Assembly: GCF_900114325.1 (NCBI RefSeq) | Contig: NZ_FOSR01000009.1 | Coordinates: 99,071 to 163,070 of the forward strand | Source of the DNA: Rhodanobacter glycinis | GTDB taxonomy: Bacteria > Pseudomonadota > Gammaproteobacteria > Xanthomonadales > Rhodanobacteraceae | Length of the DNA stretch: 64,000 nucleotides | Reading direction: 5' to 3' | In this document: positions 48,979 through 59,458 of the stretch, piece by piece | How positions within the stretch are numbered: position 1 is the first letter of the stretch | Layout of the letters: each line of letters opens with the position of its first letter | The notes under the pieces: generated by a model | Seen by the model: the letters and a program-made list of their open reading frames with translations, nothing else | The model's database searches: none | Told to the model about the DNA's origin: nothing | Translations under genes and position numbers: made by a program

Positions 48979-49496
48979 CGCCGGGTTCCGATGGCACGGC
49001 GCATCCCGGCCCGGACCGACCACAGCCCGAGCAACACGAACCAGATCAACGACCACCAGGGCATCGACAAGCCCAGGATCGGTTGCACCCGGGCGCATTC
49101 GCCGGAACCGGTGAGCACCTTGGCCAGCACGCCGATCACGCCGCCGTGGCTGGCGCGCGTCTCGAGCATGTAACCCAACGGCGCCCCGCAACTCGGCACC
49201 TCATCGAGCGGCAGCGACTGGATCCACAAGTGGCGGCTGGCAATACCCACGCCGATCAGCGCAATCAGTACCAGCAGGACCACATAGACCCAACGTCCAC
49301 CACCACGCGGCGCATGCAGGCCACCGATCAGGAAGACCACGCCAAGCGCGATGAACACCACACGCTGCAGGATGCACAGCGGGCACGGGTCCATCATCAG
49401 CACGTATTGCGCGTACAACGCGAAGCCGACCAGGCCGGCACAGACCACGAAGCCGGCGAGAAGACTGACACGGTACGACCAGCGCAATGGGTTCAT
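48975..49496 (-). CDS. dsbB: DsbB disulfide bond formation protein
   Basis: DsbB reoxidises DsbA using ubiquinone in the inner membrane. The 173-residue protein has four membrane helices, the redox pair Cys-Pro-Leu-Cys (in DPCPLCILQR), and the second pair in the second periplasmic loop (VPSCGAP and GECAR). It overlaps the DAHP synthase gene and is preceded by an intergenic region with the ribosomal terminator. Start and length fit the family. Confidence 0.94.
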   Translation of the reverse strand: MNPLRWSYRVSLLAGFVVCAGLVGFALYAQYVLMMDPCPLCILQRVVFIALGVVFLIGGLHAPRGGGRWVYVVLLVLIALIGVGIASRHLWIQSLPLDEVPSCGAPLGYMLETRASHGGVIGVLAKVLTGSGECARVQPILGLSMPWWSLIWFVLLGLWSVRAGMRRAIGTRR

Positions 49497-49580
49497 GGAC
49501 TTGCTAGGGTGATGGGAGAAGGCAAGACATTACCCGCTTGCCCGCACGCTGTCAGCAACAGCGACATTTTGCACCCGCCG

Positions 49581-49621
49581 AAAAAGCAAAACCCCGGCAG
49601 GTTGCCCGGCCGGGGTTTTGC
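49581..49621 (-). terminator. Rho-independent terminator of the ribosomal superoperon
   Basis: A perfect 13-bp stem (49586-49598 with 49609-49621) with a GC-rich core and a 10-nt loop is followed on the minus strand by a T run (AAAAA at 49581-49585 on the plus strand). It lies 34 nt after the rplQ stop and marks the end of the alpha operon. Confidence 0.9.
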
Positions 49622-49654
49622 ATGGACGCATGGACGTCCGAATGAATCGAAGAC

Positions 49655-50041
49655 TTACTCGGCGTCGACGGCTTCGGCCGCCTGCGGACGATCAACCAGT
49701 TCGACATACGCCATCGGCGCATTGTCGCCCGGGCGGAAGCCGCACTTCAGGACGCGCAGGTAACCGCCGGCACGCTCGCGGTAACGCGGCCCCAGCTCGA
49801 CGAACAGCTTGCCCACGGCTTCCTTGTCGCGCAGGCGCGCAAAGGCAAGGCGACGATTGGCGACGCCATCGTTCTTGGCCAGGGTGATCAGCGGCTCGGC
49901 GACGCGACGAAGTTCCTTCGCCTTCGGCAAGGTGGTGCGGATCAGTTCGTGCTTGAACAGCGACGAGGCCATGTTCTTGAACATCGCTTCGCGGTGGCTG
50001 CTGGTACGGTTGAACTTGCGGCCGGATTTCATGTGGCGCAT
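49655..50041 (-). CDS. rplQ: 50S ribosomal protein L17
   Basis: L17 belongs to the large ribosomal subunit near the exit tunnel. The 128-residue protein has the typical N terminus [20 protein letters not shown] and the core [25 protein letters not shown], and a short alanine-rich C-terminal tail. The start at 50041 matches the family; the longer frame upstream is the untranslated spacer. It is separated from rpoA by 301 nt, unusually long for this pair, and ends just before the terminator. Confidence 0.96.
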   Translation of the reverse strand: MRHMKSGRKFNRTSSHREAMFKNMASSLFKHELIRTTLPKAKELRRVAEPLITLAKNDGVANRRLAFARLRDKEAVGKLFVELGPRYRERAGGYLRVLKCGFRPGDNAPMAYVELVDRPQAAEAVDAE

Positions 50042-50342
50042 GGCAAAACTCTCTCTGTCTGTTGTTATGAAAAACCGGCACCTGTGTCCGGCTTTCCGCG
50101 GTTGCCCGCTGTTCCAAGCCCTGTCAAAACGGGCCCTTGTGAGAAGTGCGGCCATGAATGGCCGTCTGTTGCTCTGGCGATCAGGAGATCGCATGAAAGG
50201 CCAGATCGGCCTTTGGTCGGGCAGTCAAAGGGGACTGCTCCAAATACGCAGCCAGGTGGCGGCGTGATCCGGCGGAACAGCCCGAAGGCCCCCGCCAGTT
50301 TGTAACTGCAGCGGCGACCCAAGGGTCGCCGCTGCATCAACA
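50042..50342 (-). ncRNA. Structured spacer between rpoA and rplQ (several hairpins)
   Basis: The 301-nt spacer holds no gene but five perfect stem-loops: 50307-50336 (14 bp, AA in the centre), 50221-50238, 50196-50214 (7 bp), 50177-50192 and 50149-50164 (TGAA loop). A sixth, imperfect stem at 50075-50091 is followed on the minus strand by TTTTT just before rplQ. rpoA and rplQ are normally nearly contiguous. The run of small hairpins suggests RNase processing, partial termination or a cis-acting leader for rplQ. The call is inferred from structure only. Confidence 0.5.
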
Positions 50343-51341
50343 TCAACCCAGCTGCATGCCGTGCGACAAGCCCGGCGGCGGCCAGTTTTCAAGCTTCATG
50401 CCGAGCGCGAGGCCACGACCACCAAGCACATCCTTGATCTCGGTCAGCGACTTCTTGCCCAGGTTCGGCGTCTTCAACAGCTCGACCTCGGTCTTCTGCA
50501 CCAGGTCGCCGATGTAGTAGATGCTCTCGGCCTTCAGGCAGTTCGCCGAACGCACGGTGAGCTCCAGATCATCGATCGGACGCAGCAGCAGCGGATCGAA
50601 ACCGCTCTTCTCGGCCTTGTCGGTAGCGCTCTCGCGACGCGAGAAGTCACCGAACACCGACAGCTGGTCGTTGAGGATCTCGGCAGCCTTGCGAACCGCG
50701 TCTTCCGCACCGATGGTGCCGTTGGTCTCGATATCCAGCACCAGCTTGTCGAGGTTGGTGCGCTGCTCGACACGAGCGGCGTCCACTTCGTAGGCCACGC
50801 GCAGCACCGGCGCGAAGGACGCATCCAGCTGCAGGCGACCGATCGGGCGCGCCTCGTCATCCGGGTGCTGGCGCGCGCTGGCCGGCTGGTAGCCGACGCC
50901 GCGATGCACCTTCAGGCGCATGTTGAGCGCGATGTCCTTGGTCAGGTGGCAGATCACGTGCTCGGGATTGATGATCTCGACCGTGTGATCCACGGTGATG
51001 TCGCCGGCGGTGACCACGCCCTTGCCCTTCTTGGACAGGGTCAGGGTGACTTCGTCGCCGGTATGCTGGCGAATGGCCACGTCCTTGAGGTTCAGCAGGA
51101 CTTCGATCACGTCCTCCTGCAGGCCTTCGAGGGTGGTGTATTCGTGCAGCACGCCATCGATTTCCACCTCGATGATGGCACTGCCGGGAATCGAGGAGAG
51201 CAGCACGCGGCGCAGCGCGTTGCCCAGGGTATGGCCGAAGCCACGTTCGAGCGGCTCAACCACCACCCGGGCACGGTTGGCTCCAAGCTGCTCGACGCTG
51301 AGGCCACGAGGCCGCAGCACACTAGTTGACGAAACTGCCAT
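50343..51341 (-). CDS. rpoA: RNA polymerase alpha subunit
   Basis: RpoA assembles RNA polymerase and contacts activators and UP elements. The 332-residue protein has the N-terminal dimerisation domain ([29 protein letters not shown]) and the C-terminal alpha-CTD with [22 protein letters not shown] and [23 protein letters not shown]. It is part of the alpha operon downstream of rpsD. Length agrees with proteobacterial alpha subunits. Confidence 0.98.
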   Translation of the reverse strand: MAVSSTSVLRPRGLSVEQLGANRARVVVEPLERGFGHTLGNALRRVLLSSIPGSAIIEVEIDGVLHEYTTLEGLQEDVIEVLLNLKDVAIRQHTGDEVTLTLSKKGKGVVTAGDITVDHTVEIINPEHVICHLTKDIALNMRLKVHRGVGYQPASARQHPDDEARPIGRLQLDASFAPVLRVAYEVDAARVEQRTNLDKLVLDIETNGTIGAEDAVRKAAEILNDQLSVFGDFSRRESATDKAEKSGFDPLLLRPIDDLELTVRSANCLKAESIYYIGDLVQKTEVELLKTPNLGKKSLTEIKDVLGGRGLALGMKLENWPPPGLSHGMQLG

Positions 51342-51357
51342 GCAAGGCTCCGGTAAA

Positions 51358-51984
<627 letters not shown>

Positions 51985-51994
51985 GGGTAACTCC

Positions 51995-52381
51995 TTAGAC
52001 TCGACGCTTCTTGGGGGGACGGCAGCCGTTATGCGGAATCGGCGTGACGTCAATGATGTTGAGGACCTTGTAGCCCAGTGCGTTCAGCGAACGAACCGCC
52101 GACTCGCGACCCGGACCGGGGCCCTTGATGCGCACTTCCACCGTCTTTACGCCGTAGTCGCCAGCGGCACGACCAGCCTTTTCGGCGGCGACCTGGGCAG
52201 CGAACGGGGTCGACTTGCGCGAGCCGCGGAAACCCGCGCCACCGGCAGTCGCCCACGACAGAGCATTGCCCTGACGATCGGTGATGGTGATGATGGTGTT
52301 GTTGAAGGAGGCCTGCACATGTGCCACGGCATCCGTGACGACACGCTTGATCTTCTTCTTGGTCTTGACCGGCTTTGCCAT
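51995..52381 (-). CDS. rpsK: 30S ribosomal protein S11
   Basis: S11 lies on the platform of the small subunit and supports mRNA binding. The 128-residue protein has the family core [20 protein letters not shown], the [14 protein letters not shown] motif and the C-terminal [18 protein letters not shown]. It follows rpsM by 12 nt in the alpha operon. Confidence 0.97.
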   Translation of the reverse strand: MAKPVKTKKKIKRVVTDAVAHVQASFNNTIITITDRQGNALSWATAGGAGFRGSRKSTPFAAQVAAEKAGRAAGDYGVKTVEVRIKGPGPGRESAVRSLNALGYKVLNIIDVTPIPHNGCRPPKKRRV

Positions 52382-52393
52382 ATTCGGAATCCG

Positions 52394-52750
52394 TTACTTC
52401 TTGATTGCGCGACGCGGACCCTTGCGGGTACGAGCGTTCGTCTTCGTGCGCTGGCCGCGCACCGGCAGGCCGCGGCGGTGGCGCAAGCCACGGTAGCAAC
52501 CCAGGTCCATCAGACGCTTGATGGCCATGCCCACTTCACGGCGCAGGTCGCCTTCGACGACGTACTTGCCGATTTCCTGGCGCAGCTTTTCAACCTCGCC
52601 TTCACTGAGGGACTTGATCGGGGTGGTCGGGACCACGCCGGTTTCCTCACAGACTTTCTTGGCTCGGCTGCGACCGATGCCGTAAATGCTTTGCAGACCA
52701 ACCCAGACATGCTTCTGGACCGGCAAATTGACACCCGCGATGCGCGCCAT
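52394..52750 (-). CDS. rpsM: 30S ribosomal protein S13
   Basis: S13 forms the head of the small subunit and bridges to the large subunit. The 118-residue protein starts [20 protein letters not shown] and ends with the basic tail [18 protein letters not shown]. The start at 52750 was preferred to an upstream in-frame start at 52792. It heads the alpha operon; rpmJ, usually found between secY and rpsM, is absent. Confidence 0.97.
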   Translation of the reverse strand: MARIAGVNLPVQKHVWVGLQSIYGIGRSRAKKVCEETGVVPTTPIKSLSEGEVEKLRQEIGKYVVEGDLRREVGMAIKRLMDLGCYRGLRHRRGLPVRGQRTKTNARTRKGPRRAIKK

Positions 52751-52774
52751 GATGTACTTCTCCGATGCGTTTCG

Positions 52775-52797
52775 TGCGCGGTAAACGCGCAATTTTA
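52775..52797 (-). promoter_or_regulatory. Possible internal promoter and leader hairpin of the alpha operon
   Basis: TAAAAT on the minus strand (52797-52792) lies 42 nt before the S13 start and is a plausible -10 box, followed immediately by a 6-bp hairpin (52775-52780 with 52786-52791). The 125-nt gap after secY is longer than other junctions in this cluster. A -35 match is poor. Confidence 0.35.
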
Positions 52798-52875
52798 ACC
52801 TGAATTACCTTGACAGGAAAGCCCTGCGGTACCCAGGCACCGCGCACTCCCCGATTTGACCAACTGCCCGCCGAC

Positions 52876-54198
52876 TCAACTGCGCCGCAAATTGGCCTTC
52901 TTGAGTAGACCTTCGTACTGGTGACTGACCAGATGCGCCTGGATCTGCGCCGTAAAGTCCATCACCACCACCACCACGATCAGCAGCGAAGTGCCACCGA
53001 AGTAGAACGGAACATGCCAGTAGCTCTGCATGAATGTCGGCACCAGGCACACCAGCACCAGGTAGACCGCGCCAACACCCGTCAGGCGCGTCATCACGGC
53101 ATCGATGTACTCCGCCGTCGAACGACCCGGCCGGATACCCGGAATCAGGGCACCCGAACGCTTGAGGTTGTCCGCCGTTTCCTGCGAGTTGAACACGATC
53201 GCCGTATAGAAGAAGGCGAAGATGATCACCAGCAGCGAATACACGATGTCGTACGTCGGCTCGCCCGGCGACAGCATCTGGGTCAGGTTCTGCAGCCAAT
53301 GCGACTGACTGCCGGCACTGAACCATGTCGCCGCCGTAGCCGGGAACATCAGCAGACTGGACGCGAAGATCGGCGGGATCACGCCCGACATGTTGATCTT
53401 CAGCGGCAGGTGCGAGGTCTGGTTCATGTAGGCCTTTTGCCCGCCGGATCGCCGCGCGTAGTTCACGGTGATGCGCCGTTGCGCACGCTCCATGAACACG
53501 CAGAACGCCGTTACCGCCAGTACCAGGCCCACCACCATCAGCAGCTTCAACACCGACAGCTCACCGTTGTTCGCCATGCCCAGGGTATGGGTCACCGCAC
53601 CCGGCAAGCCGGCCACGATACCGGCGAAGATCAGCAGCGAAATGCCGTTGCCGATACCACGCTCGGTCATCTGCTCACCCAGCCACATCAGGAACATGGA
53701 ACCGGCGGTCAGACCTACCACGGCGGACAGCACGAAGCCGTAGCCGGGCATGTAGACCACCGGCATGCCGCCGCTGGACTGCTTCATCAATGCCATCGAG
53801 ATGCCGAAGGCCTGGAACGCCGACAAGCCCACCGTGCCGAAGCGGGTATACATGGTCAGCGTCCGCTGGCCCGCCTGCCCTTCCTTCTTCAGGGCCTGCA
53901 GGCTCGGCAACACCGAACCCATCATCTGCACCACGATCGATGCCGAGATGTACGGGATCACGCCCAGCGCGAACACCGAGAAGCGCCCCAGTGAACCGCC
54001 CGAGAACATGTTGAACATGTCCAGCAGACCGCCGCTCTGACCGATCAGATTGGTCATCGCATCCGGATTGACGCCCGGCACCGGGATGAACGAGCCGAGA
54101 CGGTACACGACCAACGCGCCAATCACGAAGAAGATGCGCTGGCGCAGCTCCGTGAGTTTGCCGGTCGATCCGAGCGCTTTGCCCTTGGCTGCCGCCAC
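52876..54198 (-). CDS. secY: Protein translocase subunit SecY
   Basis: SecY is the channel of the Sec translocon in the inner membrane. The 440-residue protein has ten membrane helices; the plug and the conserved segments FIPVPGVN, MWLGEQMTERGIGNGISLLIF and the C-terminal cytoplasmic loops (QKAYMNQTSHLPLKINMSGVIPPIF, GIRPGRSTAEYIDAV) are present. The start is uncertain: GTG at 54198 has GGAG 9 nt upstream, while a TTG at 54204 overlaps the rplO stop; GTG is preferred. It ends the spc operon. Confidence 0.95.
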   Translation of the reverse strand: MAAAKGKALGSTGKLTELRQRIFFVIGALVVYRLGSFIPVPGVNPDAMTNLIGQSGGLLDMFNMFSGGSLGRFSVFALGVIPYISASIVVQMMGSVLPSLQALKKEGQAGQRTLTMYTRFGTVGLSAFQAFGISMALMKQSSGGMPVVYMPGYGFVLSAVVGLTAGSMFLMWLGEQMTERGIGNGISLLIFAGIVAGLPGAVTHTLGMANNGELSVLKLLMVVGLVLAVTAFCVFMERAQRRITVNYARRSGGQKAYMNQTSHLPLKINMSGVIPPIFASSLLMFPATAATWFSAGSQSHWLQNLTQMLSPGEPTYDIVYSLLVIIFAFFYTAIVFNSQETADNLKRSGALIPGIRPGRSTAEYIDAVMTRLTGVGAVYLVLVCLVPTFMQSYWHVPFYFGGTSLLIVVVVVMDFTAQIQAHLVSHQYEGLLKKANLRRS

Positions 54199-54204
54199 CG
54201 TCAA

Positions 54205-54636
54205 TTACTCCACGCTGCCGCCGGCCGCTTCGATGGCGGCCTTGGCACCGGCCGTCGCGAGCAAACCGGAAAGCTTCACCGCACGGCCGATCTCGCCCTT
54301 GGCGACGACCTTGACCTTCTTGGCGCGGCTGTCGATCAGACCGGCCTGATGCAGGGCGATCACGTCGATCACATCCGCCTTCAGGTTGGCCAGCTGGTAC
54401 AGGAACACCTGCTGGCTTTCGGCCTTCATCTTCGAGCGGAAGCCGACCTTCGGCAACCGGCGCTGCAGCGGCATCTGACCGCCTTCGAAACCGTACTTGT
54501 GGGTGCCGCCCGCGCGGGCATGCTGACCCTTGTGGCCGCGACCGGCCGTCTTGCCCAGGCCCGAACCGATGCCGCGACCGACGCGCAGGCGCGTCTTGCG
54601 GGAACCGGCGGCCGGCTTGATGTCATTCAGACGCAT
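54205..54636 (-). CDS. rplO: 50S ribosomal protein L15
   Basis: L15 binds 23S rRNA late in large-subunit assembly. The 143-residue protein has the Gly/Arg-rich N terminus ([20 protein letters not shown]) and the [17 protein letters not shown] motif, plus an Ala-rich C-terminal domain. It follows rpmD by 5 nt in the spc operon. Confidence 0.97.
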   Translation of the reverse strand: MRLNDIKPAAGSRKTRLRVGRGIGSGLGKTAGRGHKGQHARAGGTHKYGFEGGQMPLQRRLPKVGFRSKMKAESQQVFLYQLANLKADVIDVIALHQAGLIDSRAKKVKVVAKGEIGRAVKLSGLLATAGAKAAIEAAGGSVE

Positions 54637-54641
54637 GATGC

Positions 54642-54839
54642 TTACTCCTCGACCCGGACAAGGTAGTAGACCGTGTTGATCAGGCCACGCACCTGCGGGC
54701 TATCCTTCAGTTCACGGACGTCGTTCAGCTTGTTCAGACCCAGCGCCTTGACGCTGAGACGATGGCGGCTCTGCACGCCACGCAGGCCCTTGACCAGGCG
54801 CACGCGCACGGTGGCAGCGGCTTCGTTCTTCTTAGCCAT
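54642..54839 (-). CDS. rpmD: 50S ribosomal protein L30
   Basis: L30 is a small large-subunit protein. The 65-residue product starts [21 protein letters not shown] and contains the ferredoxin-like core [21 protein letters not shown]. It overlaps the rpsE stop by 8 nt. The longer in-frame frame upstream is inside rpsE. Confidence 0.96.
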   Translation of the reverse strand: MAKKNEAAATVRVRLVKGLRGVQSRHRLSVKALGLNKLNDVRELKDSPQVRGLINTVYYLVRVEE

Positions 54840-55341
54840 GACCCAGCACCTCTTCCACGGTCTTGCCACGCTTGGCGGCGATCTGCTTCGGCGAGGCAAT
54901 CGCCTGCAGGCCCTTGATGGTGGCGCGAACCAGGTTGATCGGGTTGCGCGAACCGACGGCCTTGGCCAGCACGTTCTTCACGCCCACCACTTCCAGCACG
55001 GCGCGCATGGCGCCACCGGCGATCACGCCGGTACCTTCGGAAGCCGGCTGCATGTAGACACGGGCCGCACCGTGATTGGCCTTGATGGCGTACCACAGGG
55101 TGCCGTTGTTCAGGTCGATGTTCACCATGTTGCGGCGCGCGCGCTCCATCGCCTTGGAGATGGCCACCGGCACTTCACGCGCCTTGCCATAACCGAAGCC
55201 GACCTTGCCCTCGCCGTCACCGACCACGGTCAGTGCAGTGAAGCTCATCTGGCGGCCACCCTTGACGGTCTTGGCCACGCGGTTGACGGCGATCAGCTTC
55301 TCGAGCAGGCCGTCCGAATTTTCGCGATCGTTAGAAGACAT
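54832..55341 (-). CDS. rpsE: 30S ribosomal protein S5
   Basis: S5 participates in translational accuracy and helicase activity at the mRNA entry. The 169-residue protein starts [20 protein letters not shown], and shows the double-stranded RNA-binding region [28 protein letters not shown] split by Gly turns, and the C-terminal fold [19 protein letters not shown]. The start at 55341 fits family length; a longer frame to 55431 was rejected. It overlaps rpmD. Confidence 0.97.
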   Translation of the reverse strand: MSSNDRENSDGLLEKLIAVNRVAKTVKGGRQMSFTALTVVGDGEGKVGFGYGKAREVPVAISKAMERARRNMVNIDLNNGTLWYAIKANHGAARVYMQPASEGTGVIAGGAMRAVLEVVGVKNVLAKAVGSRNPINLVRATIKGLQAIASPKQIAAKRGKTVEEVLGHG

Positions 55342-55453
55342 GTTCCATCCATATGCCCAGCGAACCGGGACTTTGCTTGCGGCTGAGCCGCTTGGAGTTG
55401 TAGGTGTTTCTGGTGCAACCGGCATCGGCAAGGCCGACCCGGTTGCCGCAACA

Positions 55454-55807
55454 TCAGAACTTCAGGCCAGCCTCGCGAGCCGCTTCGGCCAGGGCCTTGA
55501 TGCGACCGTGATAACGGAAACCCGAGCGATCGAAAGCAACGCTCTCGACGCCCGCAGCCAGCGCACGCTCGGCCACGGCCTTGCCCACGGCAGCGGCCGC
55601 TTCCAAGTTCTTGGTGCCCTTCAGGCCCTCGGCAACCGACTTCTGCACGGTCGAGGCAGCCGCCACGACGTTCGTGCCGGAGGCGTCGAAAACCTGGGCA
55701 TACAGGTGCTGACCCGTGCGATGCACCGACAGGCGGGCCACACCGAGCTTGCGGATATGGGCGCGCGTGGACTTGGCGCGACGCAGACGGGATTCGTTCT
55801 TGTTCAT
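55454..55807 (-). CDS. rplR: 50S ribosomal protein L18
   Basis: L18 binds 5S rRNA in the large subunit. The 117-residue protein starts [20 protein letters not shown] and has the [27 protein letters not shown]-terminal signature in two segments. An in-frame ATG 6 nt upstream exists but this start gives the usual length of 117 and better ribosome spacing. It precedes rpsE by 112 nt. Confidence 0.95.
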   Translation of the reverse strand: MNKNESRLRRAKSTRAHIRKLGVARLSVHRTGQHLYAQVFDASGTNVVAAASTVQKSVAEGLKGTKNLEAAAAVGKAVAERALAAGVESVAFDRSGFRYHGRIKALAEAAREAGLKF

Positions 55808-55837
55808 TGTCATAATTCCTTGGAAACGGATCGACCG

Positions 55838-56365
55838 TTACGCCTTCTTTGCTTCCTTCAGGGAAATCTTCTCGCCGGAATAGCGCACGCCCTTGCCCTT
55901 GTAGGGCTCCGGCGGACGGAATCCGCGAATCTTGGCCGCCACCTGACCCACGCGCTGCTTGTCAGCGCCCTTGATCAGGATTTCGGTCTGCGACGGCGTC
56001 TCGAGGCTGATGCCTTCCGGCGCCTCGAACACCACCGGGTGCGAAAAGCCCAGGCTGAGATTGAGAGCCTTGCCGGCCATCGACGCGCGGTAACCCACGC
56101 CGACCAGCTCCAGCTTGCGCTCGTAGCCGTCGGACACACCCTTGACCATGTTGGCCAGCAGGGCGCGCGCGGTACCGCCGAACTTGTCGTCGGCGCCCTC
56201 GGCGAGAGAAATGGTGGCGACCCCATTGTCCAGGGCAATCGACACGCCCGGCAGGGCATGGGTCGACAGCGTGCCCTTCGGGCCCTTCACGGAAATGCCG
56301 TCATCGGCGATCTTCAGTTCCACGCCCTTGGGCAGGGAAACCGGCTTCTTGGCAACACGGGACAT
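55838..56365 (-). CDS. rplF: 50S ribosomal protein L6
   Basis: L6 is located near the peptidyl transferase and sarcin-ricin loop. The 175-residue protein starts [19 protein letters not shown] and has two similar domains, with the conserved [23 protein letters not shown] and [19 protein letters not shown] segments. The start at 56365 is supported by family length. Confidence 0.97.
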   Translation of the reverse strand: MSRVAKKPVSLPKGVELKIADDGISVKGPKGTLSTHALPGVSIALDNGVATISLAEGADDKFGGTARALLANMVKGVSDGYERKLELVGVGYRASMAGKALNLSLGFSHPVVFEAPEGISLETPSQTEILIKGADKQRVGQVAAKIRGFRPPEPYKGKGVRYSGEKISLKEAKKA

Positions 56366-56375
56366 CGTCGACTCC

Positions 56376-56771
56376 TTATGCGACCTGGCCGATGACTTCG
56401 CCGCCCAGGCCCTTGGCACGGGCTTGTGCGTCGGTCAGCAGACCGGCGGAAGTCGAGATGATCGAGATACCCAGACCGCCGAGCACCTTCGGCAGCTCGT
56501 CCTTGCCGCGATAAACACGCAGGCCCGAGCGGGAAACGCGGGAAATGGTCTCGATGGCCGGACGGCCTTCGAAATACTTGAGCTTGATCTCGAGCACCGG
56601 CTTGCCTTCCATGTCGGAGGCCTGGGCGTCGAGGATATAGCCCTCATTCTTGAGAAGGTTGGCGATGGCCACCTTCAACTTCGACGACGGCATGTTCACG
56701 GTCTTCTTGCCCGTAAGCTGGGCATTGCGAATACGCGTAAACAGATCGGCGATGGGATCAGTCATGCTCAT
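56376..56771 (-). CDS. rpsH: 30S ribosomal protein S8
   Basis: S8 binds the central domain of 16S rRNA and, in E. coli, represses the spc operon by binding rplE mRNA. The 131-residue protein starts [20 protein letters not shown] and has the S8 signature [29 protein letters not shown] split by Gly. An AAGGA site sits 7 nt upstream. A 216-nt gap separates it from rpsN, unusually long here. Confidence 0.97.
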   Translation of the reverse strand: MSMTDPIADLFTRIRNAQLTGKKTVNMPSSKLKVAIANLLKNEGYILDAQASDMEGKPVLEIKLKYFEGRPAIETISRVSRSGLRVYRGKDELPKVLGGLGISIISTSAGLLTDAQARAKGLGGEVIGQVA

Positions 56772-56987
56772 GAAAACATCCTTCAGAGTGCACCGATATC
56801 CGATAAAACCGGAAATCAATTCAAATTGTGTGCCGGCAAGAAGCCAGCCTGCCTTGCGCAGACCGACGACTATAACAGCATTTCCAGGCTTTAGCGAATT
56901 TCGGGGCTGAAATCGCGCCACGGGGGCGATACATCGTCCCCGGAGAAGGCTGCCACCGGCCGAAACCGGTAGCGCCCTGCAGGTTTC
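56772..56987 (-). other. Long spacer between rpsN and rpsH
   Basis: These 216 bases, between rpsN and rpsH, contain no coding frame and no strong hairpin that I could see. The GCAGGTTTCTTACCAGC stretch next to rpsN is the gene end. Such a gap is unusual inside the spc operon and may carry a promoter or a leader for rpsH. Confidence 0.35.
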
Positions 56988-57293
56988 TTACCAGCTGGCC
57001 TTGCGCAGACCCGGCACATCGCCGCGCATGGTGGCTTCGCGCAGTTTGTTGCGGCCAAGGCCGAACTTGCTGTAGACACCACGCGGACGACCGGTCAACG
57101 CGCAACGGTTGCGCTGGCGCACCGGGCTGGCGTCACGCGGCAGCTTCTGCAACTTGCTCTGGGCTTCCATCTTCTCGTCGTACGAGGCGGTGGTGCTGAG
57201 CACGATCGCCTTCAGTTCGGCGCGCTTGGCGGCGTACTTCTTGACGAGCTTGGTCCGCTTGATATCGCGGTTGACCATCGAGGTCTTTGCCAT
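56988..57293 (-). CDS. rpsN: 30S ribosomal protein S14
   Basis: S14 is in the head of the small subunit. The 101-residue protein is the zinc-free long type: there is no CxxC pair, and the core [21 protein letters not shown] and the C-terminal [19 protein letters not shown] are typical. It follows rplE by 17 nt. Confidence 0.96.
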   Translation of the reverse strand: MAKTSMVNRDIKRTKLVKKYAAKRAELKAIVLSTTASYDEKMEAQSKLQKLPRDASPVRQRNRCALTGRPRGVYSKFGLGRNKLREATMRGDVPGLRKASW

Positions 57294-57310
57294 TGCTTAT
57301 CTCTCGCTAA

Positions 57311-57850
57311 TCAGTTGCGGAACGGGAAGCTGAAGGCTTCCAGCAGCGCCTTGGCTTCATCGTCCGTCTTGGCGGTGGTGGTGATGGAAATGTCCATGCC
57401 ACGCATCGCGTCGATCTGGTCGAAATCGATTTCCGGGAAAATGATCTGTTCCTTGATGCCGAAGTTGTAGTTGCCCCGGCCATCGAAGGCGCGACCCGAC
57501 ACGCCGCGGAAATCGCGGACGCGGGGCAGCGAGATATTGATCAGGCGATCCAGGAATTCCCACATCTGGGCGCGACGCAAGGTGACCTTGCAACCGATCG
57601 GCCAGCCGTCGCGGATCTTGAACGAGGCGACGGAAACGCGCGCCTTGGTCGTGACCGGCTTCTGGCCCGCGATCTTGGCCATGTCGGCCACGGCGTTCTC
57701 GAGCACTTTCTTGTTGCCCGCCGCTTCGCCCACGCCCATGTTCAGCGTGATCTTGGTGATGCGGGGAACCTGCATCACGTTCTCGTAGCCGAACTTCTCG
57801 GTGAGCTTGGCTACGACCTGGTCTTTGTAAAACGTTTCAAGGCGCGTCAT
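57311..57850 (-). CDS. rplE: 50S ribosomal protein L5
   Basis: L5 binds 5S rRNA and contacts P-site tRNA. The 179-residue protein starts [20 protein letters not shown] and includes the motif [20 protein letters not shown] and the [22 protein letters not shown] segment. It follows rplX by 12 nt. Confidence 0.97.
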   Translation of the reverse strand: MTRLETFYKDQVVAKLTEKFGYENVMQVPRITKITLNMGVGEAAGNKKVLENAVADMAKIAGQKPVTTKARVSVASFKIRDGWPIGCKVTLRRAQMWEFLDRLINISLPRVRDFRGVSGRAFDGRGNYNFGIKEQIIFPEIDFDQIDAMRGMDISITTTAKTDDEAKALLEAFSFPFRN

Positions 57851-57862
57851 GACTTGTGTTCC

Positions 57863-58177
57863 TTACGCGTCCACGACCTCGCCATTCGAACGGAACACGC
57901 GGACCTTGCGCTTGTCTTCAAGCGTTTTGATCCCAACGCGTTCACCCTTGTTCGTGGCGGGGTTGAACAGCTGCACATTGGAGATATGGATCGAAGCCTC
58001 GCGCTCGACGATGCCGCCGGGCTGGTTGGCTTGCGGATTGGCCTTGGTATGGCGCTTGATCAGGTTGACGTTGGAGACGAATACACGATCGCCATCAACG
58101 CGCAGCACATCGCCGCGCTGACCTTTGTTCTTGCCGGTGATCACGAGGACCTGATCACCCTTGCGGATACGGTTCAT
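57863..58177 (-). CDS. rplX: 50S ribosomal protein L24
   Basis: L24 starts large-subunit assembly by binding the 5' end of 23S rRNA. The 104-residue protein has the KOW motif [20 protein letters not shown] near the N terminus and a small beta domain. It follows rplN by 15 nt. Confidence 0.97.
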   Translation of the reverse strand: MNRIRKGDQVLVITGKNKGQRGDVLRVDGDRVFVSNVNLIKRHTKANPQANQPGGIVEREASIHISNVQLFNPATNKGERVGIKTLEDKRKVRVFRSNGEVVDA

Positions 58178-58192
58178 GGTTCTGGTCTCCGC

Positions 58193-58561
58193 TCAGAGCA
58201 CTTCGGGCGCGAGGGAGACGATCTTCATGAACTTCTCGCTGCGCAGCTCTCGCGTCACCGGCCCGAAGATACGGGTGCCGATCGGCTCGAGCTTGTTGTT
58301 GAGGAGCACCGCTGCGTTGCCGTCGAAACGGATCAGCGAGCCATCGGGACGACGCACACCCTTGGCGGTACGAACCACCACGGCGTTGTACACCTCGCCC
58401 TTTTTCACCTTGCCGCGGGGAATGGCATCTTTCACGGCGACCTTGATCACGTCACCGATCGCGGCGTAACGGCGCTTGGAGCCGCCGAGTACCTTGATGC
58501 ACATCAGTTCCTTGGCGCCGCTGTTGTCCGCTGCGGAAAGCGTGCTTTGCATCTGGATCAT
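58193..58561 (-). CDS. rplN: 50S ribosomal protein L14
   Basis: L14 lies at the subunit interface. The 122-residue protein starts [20 protein letters not shown] and has the conserved [20 protein letters not shown] and [13 protein letters not shown] segments. It begins the spc operon and is 14 nt after rpsQ. Confidence 0.97.
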   Translation of the reverse strand: MIQMQSTLSAADNSGAKELMCIKVLGGSKRRYAAIGDVIKVAVKDAIPRGKVKKGEVYNAVVVRTAKGVRRPDGSLIRFDGNAAVLLNNKLEPIGTRIFGPVTRELRSEKFMKIVSLAPEVL

Positions 58562-58575
58562 GTCTGCACCCTCCC

Positions 58576-58836
58576 TTAGACGTTCGCACGCGTGATGATT
58601 TCGATCACGCGGTGATGCTTGGTCTTGGACAACGGCCGGCATTCCGCGATACGCACCACGTCACCCTCGTTCGCGCCCATTTCATCCTGCGCGTGAAGCT
58701 TGGTGGAACGACGGATGATCTTGCCGAGCAGGCCGTGCTGCACCTGACGCTCGATCAGGACGGTAACCGTCTTGTCCATCTTGTTGCTGATGACACGGCC
58801 CTCGAGGGTACGTGCCTGCTTTTTGTTCTCGCTCAT
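58576..58836 (-). CDS. rpsQ: 30S ribosomal protein S17
   Basis: S17 binds the 5' domain of 16S rRNA. The 86-residue protein has an OB fold with the motif [20 protein letters not shown] and the family signature [18 protein letters not shown]. It ends the S10 operon. Confidence 0.97.
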   Translation of the reverse strand: MSENKKQARTLEGRVISNKMDKTVTVLIERQVQHGLLGKIIRRSTKLHAQDEMGANEGDVVRIAECRPLSKTKHHRVIEIITRANV

Positions 58837-58848
58837 GTCCGCCGTCCC

Positions 58849-59034
58849 TTACTTCTTGCCGCCGAGCACGAACTTCGTGCGGGCGATGTCGCGCCGAACG
58901 CGGCGCAGCTGGTGCGGCTGGCTGAGCTGGCCGGAGCCCTTCTGCATGCGCAGATTGAACTGCTCCTTGCGAAGGTCCAGCAGGTGCTGGTTCAGCTCTT
59001 CGACCGACTTGTTGTTGATATCTTTGATAGCCAT
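58849..59034 (-). CDS. rpmC: 50S ribosomal protein L29
   Basis: L29 lies at the tunnel exit. The 61-residue helical protein [20 protein letters not shown] contains the signature [19 protein letters not shown]. The ATG at 59034 overlaps the rplP stop by one base (TGATG), and was preferred to the in-frame GTG three bases upstream. Confidence 0.96.
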   Translation of the reverse strand: MAIKDINNKSVEELNQHLLDLRKEQFNLRMQKGSGQLSQPHQLRRVRRDIARTKFVLGGKK

Positions 59035-59447
59035 CACATCACCGCCCGGCTGACAAACTGGGTCTGCACCGAGAGCTTGGCAGCGGCCAGGCGGAACGCC
59101 TCGCGTGCCGTGGTCTCGTCGACGCCCTCGATTTCATAAAGCATGCGGCCGGGCTGGATCGGGGCGACCCAGAACTCGACGCTGCCCTTGCCCGCGCCCA
59201 TTCGCACTTCGATCGGCTTCTTGGTGATCGGCTTGTCCGGGAACACGCGGATCCACAACTTGCCGCCACGCTTCACGAAACGGGTGATGCAGCGACGACC
59301 GGCCTCGATCTGGCGCGCGGTGAGCGCACCATGGGTGGTGGCCTTCAACCCGTACTCGCCGAAGCTGACGAGGTTGGAGCACTGTGCCAGACCGTCGTTG
59401 CGGCCCTTGAATTGCTTGCGGAATTTGGTTCGCTTGGGTTGCAGCAT
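59034..59447 (-). CDS. rplP: 50S ribosomal protein L16
   Basis: L16 organises the A-site region of the large subunit. The 137-residue protein starts [20 protein letters not shown] and contains the [29 protein letters not shown] stretch ([14 protein letters not shown]) and [12 protein letters not shown]. It overlaps rpmC by one base. Confidence 0.97.
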   Translation of the reverse strand: MLQPKRTKFRKQFKGRNDGLAQCSNLVSFGEYGLKATTHGALTARQIEAGRRCITRFVKRGGKLWIRVFPDKPITKKPIEVRMGAGKGSVEFWVAPIQPGRMLYEIEGVDETTAREAFRLAAAKLSVQTQFVSRAVM

Positions 59448-59458
59448 GGCAACTCTCC

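Noticed and set aside
50307..50336. Rho-independent terminator after rpoA
   Set aside because: The stem is strong but there is no T run after it on the minus strand, and rplQ follows as the last gene of the operon.
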